From assembly GCA_964530325.1 (NCBI GenBank), contig CAZHAX010000014.1, forward strand, positions 14,101 to 78,100: a stretch of DNA of 64,000 bases, written 5' to 3'. The notes beneath the pieces were generated by a model, which searched no databases, had not been told where the DNA came from, and saw nothing but the letters and a program-made list of their open reading frames with translations. This DNA is from CAZHAX01 sp964530325 (GTDB taxonomy: Bacteria > Chloroflexota > Anaerolineae > B4-G1). Positions 59,889 through 64,000 of this stretch are shown piece by piece. A program made the translations under genes and the position numbers. Position 1 is the stretch's first letter; each line of letters begins with the position of its first letter.

Positions 59889-61208
59889 TTGACTCAGCTG
59901 AGGGTGAGGGCGAGCGGTGCGCTGCGGGGGCGTCTGCAGGTGCCAGGCGACAAGTCGATATCCCACCGGACGCTGCTATTGGGAGCCCTGGCTGACGGTG
60001 AGAGCCGCGTCCGGGGCTTCCTGCGCTGCGGCGACTGCCTGGCCACGCTGGCCTGCGTGCGGATGCTGGGCGTTGAGGTGGACGAGACTGATTCCAGCAG
60101 CCCAAGCGCGGCTAGCGTCGACCTCGTTGTAGCCGGGCGCGGGCGAAGGGGCCTGGCAAAGCCCGGCGAACCGCTCCATTGCGCACGCTCCGGTACGACC
60201 ATGCGGCTGCTGGCCGGGATTCTAGCCGGCCAGAGCTTCGCCAGTGTGCTGACAGGAGATCCGCAGCTGCTGCGCCGCCCGATGCGCAGGGTCGTCGAGC
60301 CGCTGCGCGCCGCCGGCGCGGATATCGAAGACAATGGGGGCCGCGCCCCGCTCACCATCCGCGGACGAGGGCTGCGTGGCTGCGACCACGACCTGGCCGT
60401 GGCCAGCGCGCAGGTCAAGAGCGCATTGCTGCTGGCCGGGCTGAACGCGGACGGGCCCACGACGGTACGCCAGCCGGGCCCGGCGCGCGACCACACGGAG
60501 AGGATGTTGGCGGCGATGGGGGTGGAGATCGCCACGGATGGGCTGGCGGTAACGCTCAGGCCCTCAGGCTCGCTAGCCCCTTTGGCCCTCGAGGTTCCGC
60601 GCGACTTCTCTTCGGCTGCCTATCCGCTCGTTGCCGCGACGCTCGTGCACGGATCCAGTGTTACGCTTGAGGCCGTGGGCGTCAACCCTACGCGCACGGG
60701 CCTGCTCGACGTGCTCCGGGCGATGGGCGCGCAGGTGGTCTTGGCGAACAAACAGGAGCAGGGGAACGAGCCCGTAGCCGACCTGGCGGTGACGGGAGGC
60801 TCGCTCAGCGGAGTGGAGGTTGGCGGCGAGACAGTGGTGCGGATGATCGACGAGTTCCCCATTCTGGCCGTGGCTGCCACGCAGGCGAGAGGGACGACGA
60901 TCGTGCGCAACGCAGCGGAGCTGAGGGTGAAGGAGACGGATCGCATAGCTACGGTCGTGGAGGAGCTCACGAAGCTGGGAGCGCGGATCGAGGGCCGCGC
61001 CGGCGGGTTTGTGGTGCAAGGGCCAACCAGGCTGACGGGCGGCGTGGTCAACAGCCACGGCGACCACAGACTGGCGATGGCCCTGGCTGTGGCGGGCCTG
61101 CTGGCCAATGGAGAGGTGGTCGTTGAGGGTGCAGAGTGCATCGATGACTCGTTCCCTGGATTCGCCGAGACGATGCACGCGCTGGGAGCAGGAATCGCTG
61201 CTGCCTGA
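59889..61208 (+). CDS. aroA: 3-phosphoshikimate 1-carboxyvinyltransferase (EPSP synthase)
   Basis: A 439-aa two-domain enzyme making EPSP from shikimate-3-phosphate and PEP. PGDKSISHRTLLLGALADG (near residue 17), the catalytic NSGTTMR-like site as CARSGTTMRLLAG, and DHRLAMALAVAG are present. The glyphosate-loop sequence has not been classed. TTG 59889 follows GGAGGAG by 8 nt. It sits 18 bp after tyrA. Confidence 0.96.
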   Translation: MTQLRVRASGALRGRLQVPGDKSISHRTLLLGALADGESRVRGFLRCGDCLATLACVRMLGVEVDETDSSSPSAASVDLVVAGRGRRGLAKPGEPLHCARSGTTMRLLAGILAGQSFASVLTGDPQLLRRPMRRVVEPLRAAGADIEDNGGRAPLTIRGRGLRGCDHDLAVASAQVKSALLLAGLNADGPTTVRQPGPARDHTERMLAAMGVEIATDGLAVTLRPSGSLAPLALEVPRDFSSAAYPLVAATLVHGSSVTLEAVGVNPTRTGLLDVLRAMGAQVVLANKQEQGNEPVADLAVTGGSLSGVEVGGETVVRMIDEFPILAVAATQARGTTIVRNAAELRVKETDRIATVVEELTKLGARIEGRAGGFVVQGPTRLTGGVVNSHGDHRLAMALAVAGLLANGEVVVEGAECIDDSFPGFAETMHALGAGIAAA

Positions 61209-61219
61209 GGGATTCGACC

Positions 61220-62095
61220 ATGATTGATGGCAAGACGCAGCTGGTCGGGTTGATCGGCTGGCCGGTGGAGCACAGTCTCTCGCCGGCGATGCACAACGCC
61301 GCATTTGACGAGCTCGGGCTCAACTACCGCTACCTGCCCCTGCCCGTGACGCCGGGGAAGGCTGAGGAGGCGGTGAAGGGATTGGCCGCGCTGGGCTTTC
61401 GGGGCGCAAACGTAACCGTGCCCCACAAGCAGGCAGTGATCCCGGCACTCGACGTCGTGGCGCCCGAGGCCGAGGCGCTGGGGGCAGTGAATACCATCGT
61501 TGTCGAGAGGACGGAGGACGGGACGGTCGTCCTGCGCGGCCACAATACGGATGCCCCTGGCTTCATCCGGGCGCTGCGCGCGGAAGGGTATGACCCGGAA
61601 GGGCGCAGCGCGATCGTCGTCGGTGCGGGCGGCGGGGCCAGGGCCGTCGTCTGCGGCCTGCTGTCTGCGGGAGCGAAGTCCGTCGGCGTGCTCGATGTCG
61701 TGGCCGAGCGGGCACAGTCGCTGGTAGACGATCTGCGCGGGTCGGCTGGAAGCGGTGGGTTGAGCGTGCTCGCCGCGTCGAAGAGTGCCTTGGCTCGCCA
61801 CGCAGCGGCTTGTGAGCTGCTGGTAAACGCCACTCCCGTAGGAATGTGGCCTGATGTGGAAACGTCGATCTGGCCTGAGGGGGCCGATCTTCCTGGCAGC
61901 CTGACCGTGTTCGACCTGGTATACAATCCGAGGGAGACGAAGCTGCTGGCCAAGGCCCGAGAGTCTGGAGCAAGAACGATCGGCGGGCTGGGTATGCTGG
62001 TTGAGCAGGGGGCCGCGGCGTTCGAGCTTTGGACCGGACAGGCGGCGCCCGTCGTGGTGATGCGCGCAGCCTGCGAGCGCGGATTGGGGCGCTAG
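61220..62095 (+). CDS. aroE: Shikimate dehydrogenase
   Basis: A 291-aa NADP enzyme. It has GWPVEHSLSPAMHNAAFD, the catalytic Lys70 in NVTVPHKQAV, Asp109 in HNTDAPGF, the dinucleotide loop VGAGGGARAV and the end GLGMLVEQGAAAFELW. ATG 61220 lies 11 bp after aroA. Last gene of the cluster; no strong terminator follows. aroB, aroC, aroD and aroK are not in the window. Confidence 0.96.
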   Translation: MIDGKTQLVGLIGWPVEHSLSPAMHNAAFDELGLNYRYLPLPVTPGKAEEAVKGLAALGFRGANVTVPHKQAVIPALDVVAPEAEALGAVNTIVVERTEDGTVVLRGHNTDAPGFIRALRAEGYDPEGRSAIVVGAGGGARAVVCGLLSAGAKSVGVLDVVAERAQSLVDDLRGSAGSGGLSVLAASKSALARHAAACELLVNATPVGMWPDVETSIWPEGADLPGSLTVFDLVYNPRETKLLAKARESGARTIGGLGMLVEQGAAAFELWTGQAAPVVVMRAACERGLGR

Positions 62096-62156
62096 GATAG
62101 CCGGGCAGCCGCATGCTCCCGTAACGGAAGAGACGGCGTCTCCAACAGGTCCGCTC

Positions 62157-62519
62157 GTGACAGTCAAGACCTGTAGGCCAAGCGCGGGCCTGCCCCTGGT
62201 CTCACGCCCCAGGCTGCTCGACCTACTGAACGCGGGCTTACGGCGCCCGCTGACCCTACTCTCGGCTCCCGCCGGCTTTGGCAAGACGGCGCTGCTCATC
62301 GACTGGATTGAGAGCCTGGAGCGGCCCGTCGCCTGGCTGTCGCTGGACCAGAACGAGAGCAAGCCGCGCCGCTTCTGGACCTACGTGATCGCCGCCCTGC
62401 GGACCGTCGCTCCCGCTGTAGGCGAGCCCGCGCTCGCCGCGCTGCTATCTCCCCGGCTGCCGGCGATCGAAACGCTGGTGACCATACTAAGCAATGACAT
62501 TGCTGATGTGGGCCAATAG
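62157..62519 (+). pseudogene. Truncated MalT/LuxR-type STAND ATPase (N-terminal fragment)
   Basis: A 120-aa reading frame resembles only the start of a MalT-like regulator: a helix with SRPRLLDLLNAGLRRPLTLL, Walker A SAPAGFGKTALL, and SLDQNESKPRRFWTYVIAAL. It stops right where the Walker B strand (LVLDDYH-type) should follow. Intact relatives run to 800-900 aa with TPRs and a LuxR DNA-binding end. No continuation is seen in any frame over the next 240 bp. Probably a degraded remnant; a truncated functional protein is unlikely. Confidence 0.75.
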
Positions 62520-62540
62520 ACGGGCGTGTGTCCACGTAGG

Positions 62541-62571
62541 CCCTTGGGGCCTCCTTGGAGGTCCCAGGGGC
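62541..62571 (+). other. GC-rich hairpin after the regulator remnant
   Basis: CCCTTGGGGCCTCC and GGAGGTCCCAGGGG can form an imperfect 14-bp stem with a 2-nt loop, but no T-run follows. It might terminate upstream transcription weakly or be a remnant of a repeat. Apart from a promoter, the bases from 62520 to 62765 hold nothing else. Confidence 0.35.
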
Positions 62572-62640
62572 GCCCCCCGTCTGGTCGAGCGTCGCAGGCC
62601 GTGGATTGCTGCGCGTGCCCAACGCGAACCGGCGGTGCTC

Positions 62641-62668
62641 TTGGCAGAGCTGCGGATTGTGGTAGACT
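62641..62668 (+). promoter_or_regulatory. Promoter of the esterase lipoprotein gene
   Basis: TTGGCA (62641-62646), 16 bp and TAGACT (62663-62668) give a start near 62675 and a leader of about 90 nt before ATG 62766. Confidence 0.5.
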
Positions 62669-62765
62669 CCAGAGCCGGGCCAGGATGGTGGTGAGCCAGA
62701 AGGTAGGACTCCTGGAGAAGCCGGGCCGTGCCGCTGAACGACAAGGAAGCACCGAGGAGACAACG

Positions 62766-63953
62766 ATGACTCACAGAGAACCACGCCGACAGCTGCCTGG
62801 CTTGCTCCTGGCTGCCCTCTTCCTGGCTGGGTGTGACACGACCAGCGCGAACCCGACGGCCAGCCCGACGGCAGGCATTCCTACGCCGACGAGCACACCT
62901 GTTCAGGCCAGCACAACTGGGCAACTGCTCTGGATCGACGTCCCGGCCCCTTCGCTCGAGGAGAACCTGCTGGGGGACCCGGCGCAGAAGCAAGCCCTGG
63001 TCTACTTGCCGGCGTCGTACGGGACGTCTGGCAGGAGCTACCCGGTCGTCTACTTCCTTCCGGGTTACAGCACCGACGTCGGCGCCTTCGCCTACGGCAC
63101 GTTCCGGGGATTCATGCTGCAGGGATCCACGGACAGGCTCATCGCAGCCGGGACGATTGGCGAGATGATCGTCGTTATCCCGGAGGGACAGCACGTGCTG
63201 GGCGGGAGCTTCTACGTGAACTCGTCCGTCAGCGGGAACTGGGAGGATTTCATCGTCCAGGACCTGGTGAGCTACGTAGACGCGGAGTACAGGACGATCT
63301 CCAGCGCCGACTCGAGAGGGATCAGCGGCCATTCGATGGGCGGGTATGGTGCCTTGAACCTGGCGATGCTGCACCCCGACGTCTTCGGCAGCGTCTACAG
63401 CATGAGCCCAGGGCTGTTCGACGAGGAAGGGCTGGCCAACTCGCAGATGTTTCGCAATGAGGCTACCGTGGACCAGTTCCTGGCCCTGGAGCGCGAGCTG
63501 GCCGGCCTCTCCAGAGAGGAAGCGCACGCCGAGTTCATTGCCCGCTCCTTTGGCGAAGACCTGGCCTTCACGATCAACTACGGGATGGCCTTCTCCCCGA
63601 ATCCGGATAGGAATGCCCCCTACGTTGAGTACCCTTATGAGGAAGTGGAGGGAGAGCTGGTTCTTGATCAGGAGGTCTGGCAAGCCTGGGAGGACGGCTT
63701 CGGCGGCATCGCCGAAGAGGTACAGACATACCGGGACAACATCCTGGCGCTCAACGCAATCGCCCTGGAGTACGGCACGTCTGACGAGTACCGGTGGATC
63801 CCGCAAGGCTGCGAGTACTTCTCAGAGCAGCTGACCGCAGCCGGGATCGAGCACCAGCTGGTCAGCTTCAGCGGCGGGCACGCCAGTCTCCTGGGGCCGC
63901 GCATGGAAAGCGCCATGCTGCCCTTCTTCTCGGAAGTCCTGCTGTCCGAGTAG
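62766..63953 (+). CDS. Esterase-family (esterase D/PF00756-like) lipoprotein
   Basis: A 395-aa exported lipoprotein. The signal peptide ends FLAGC (lipobox, acylated Cys near residue 23) with a Thr/Pro-rich linker. The alpha/beta hydrolase has YPVVYFLPGY, the nucleophile elbow GHSMGGYG (Ser190), and a C-terminal SFSGGHASLL with the likely catalytic His. It probably hydrolyses an ester on the outer surface; the substrate is unknown. GAGGAG precedes ATG 62766. The frame opens further upstream but without a start that fits. Confidence 0.88.
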   Translation: MTHREPRRQLPGLLLAALFLAGCDTTSANPTASPTAGIPTPTSTPVQASTTGQLLWIDVPAPSLEENLLGDPAQKQALVYLPASYGTSGRSYPVVYFLPGYSTDVGAFAYGTFRGFMLQGSTDRLIAAGTIGEMIVVIPEGQHVLGGSFYVNSSVSGNWEDFIVQDLVSYVDAEYRTISSADSRGISGHSMGGYGALNLAMLHPDVFGSVYSMSPGLFDEEGLANSQMFRNEATVDQFLALERELAGLSREEAHAEFIARSFGEDLAFTINYGMAFSPNPDRNAPYVEYPYEEVEGELVLDQEVWQAWEDGFGGIAEEVQTYRDNILALNAIALEYGTSDEYRWIPQGCEYFSEQLTAAGIEHQLVSFSGGHASLLGPRMESAMLPFFSEVLLSE

Positions 63954-64000
63954 ACGAGCAGCACTGTCTTCATCGCCGGTACCCAACCGAAGTCGCGGTA

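Noticed and set aside
60620..62362. A ~580-codon minus-strand open frame under aroA and aroE
   Set aside because: High GC opens antisense frames; the translated sequence is low-complexity and resembles no protein, while aroA and aroE on the plus strand are complete.
1..64000. CRISPR array, transposase, integrase, phage or restriction genes
   Set aside because: No regular repeat-spacer pattern and no protein with such motifs was found on either strand.

Overview
The window is GC-rich, densely packed bacterial chromosome. The best guess for its source is an uncultured Chloroflexota (Anaerolineae-like or a relative). The reasons are an FMN riboswitch in front of a RibXY-type riboflavin transporter, a large stock of polytopic GT-C-like, YfhO and O-antigen-ligase/TPR proteins, a MalT/LuxR-type ATPase remnant, GTG/TTG starts, and trp control by a T-box. 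This placement is inferred from gene content only. No tRNA, rRNA, CRISPR array, insertion sequence or phage gene was recognised.

Layout. 1-2570: type IV pilus genes (prepilin peptidase, PilT, a small pilin with its own promoter and terminator). 2577-4745: an O-antigen-ligase/TPR protein whose GTG start lies almost at the predicted transcription start. 4811-9090, minus strand: groES-groEL under a CIRCE/HrcA operator, then nth-yraN-miaA. 9146-12062: FMN riboswitch and ABC transporter (permease, lipoprotein, ATPase). 12079-14676: MaoC-like hydratase, CapA-like lipoprotein and a small unknown protein.

14705-48397 is the accessory heart of the window. About 33 kb is almost entirely large multi-spanning membrane proteins: GT39/PMT-like, GT87/DUF2029-like, PIG-V-like, YfhO-like, O-antigen ligase with TPRs, and several unnamed families. 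With them are two GT2 enzymes, one a dolichol/polyprenol-phosphate-mannose-synthase type, and one methyltransferase. They form two minus-strand gene trains (14705-33416 and 35248-48397) separated by one plus-strand GT-C gene with its own promoter. Start and stop codons overlap repeatedly, so translation is probably coupled. The likely job is building and polymerising a surface polysaccharide or glycoprotein glycan from lipid-linked sugars. No flippase, initiating phosphoglycosyltransferase or nucleotide-sugar gene is present, so the system is incomplete here.

48614-62095, plus strand, is an aromatic amino acid supercluster: trpE-G-D-C-F-B-A, two tandem prephenate dehydratases, DAHP synthase, tyrA, aroA, aroE. 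It carries two different attenuators. A T-box with a TGG (Trp) specifier precedes trpE. A promoter, a 52-codon leader peptide rich in Phe/Tyr and a 13-bp-stem terminator precede the phe/tyr half. The window closes with a truncated MalT/LuxR-type remnant and an esterase-family lipoprotein.

Predicted promoters are notably uniform (TTGnnn, 16-18 bp, TAnnnT), so most transcription units can be delimited by eye. All functions are read from sequence motifs; none has been tested here.
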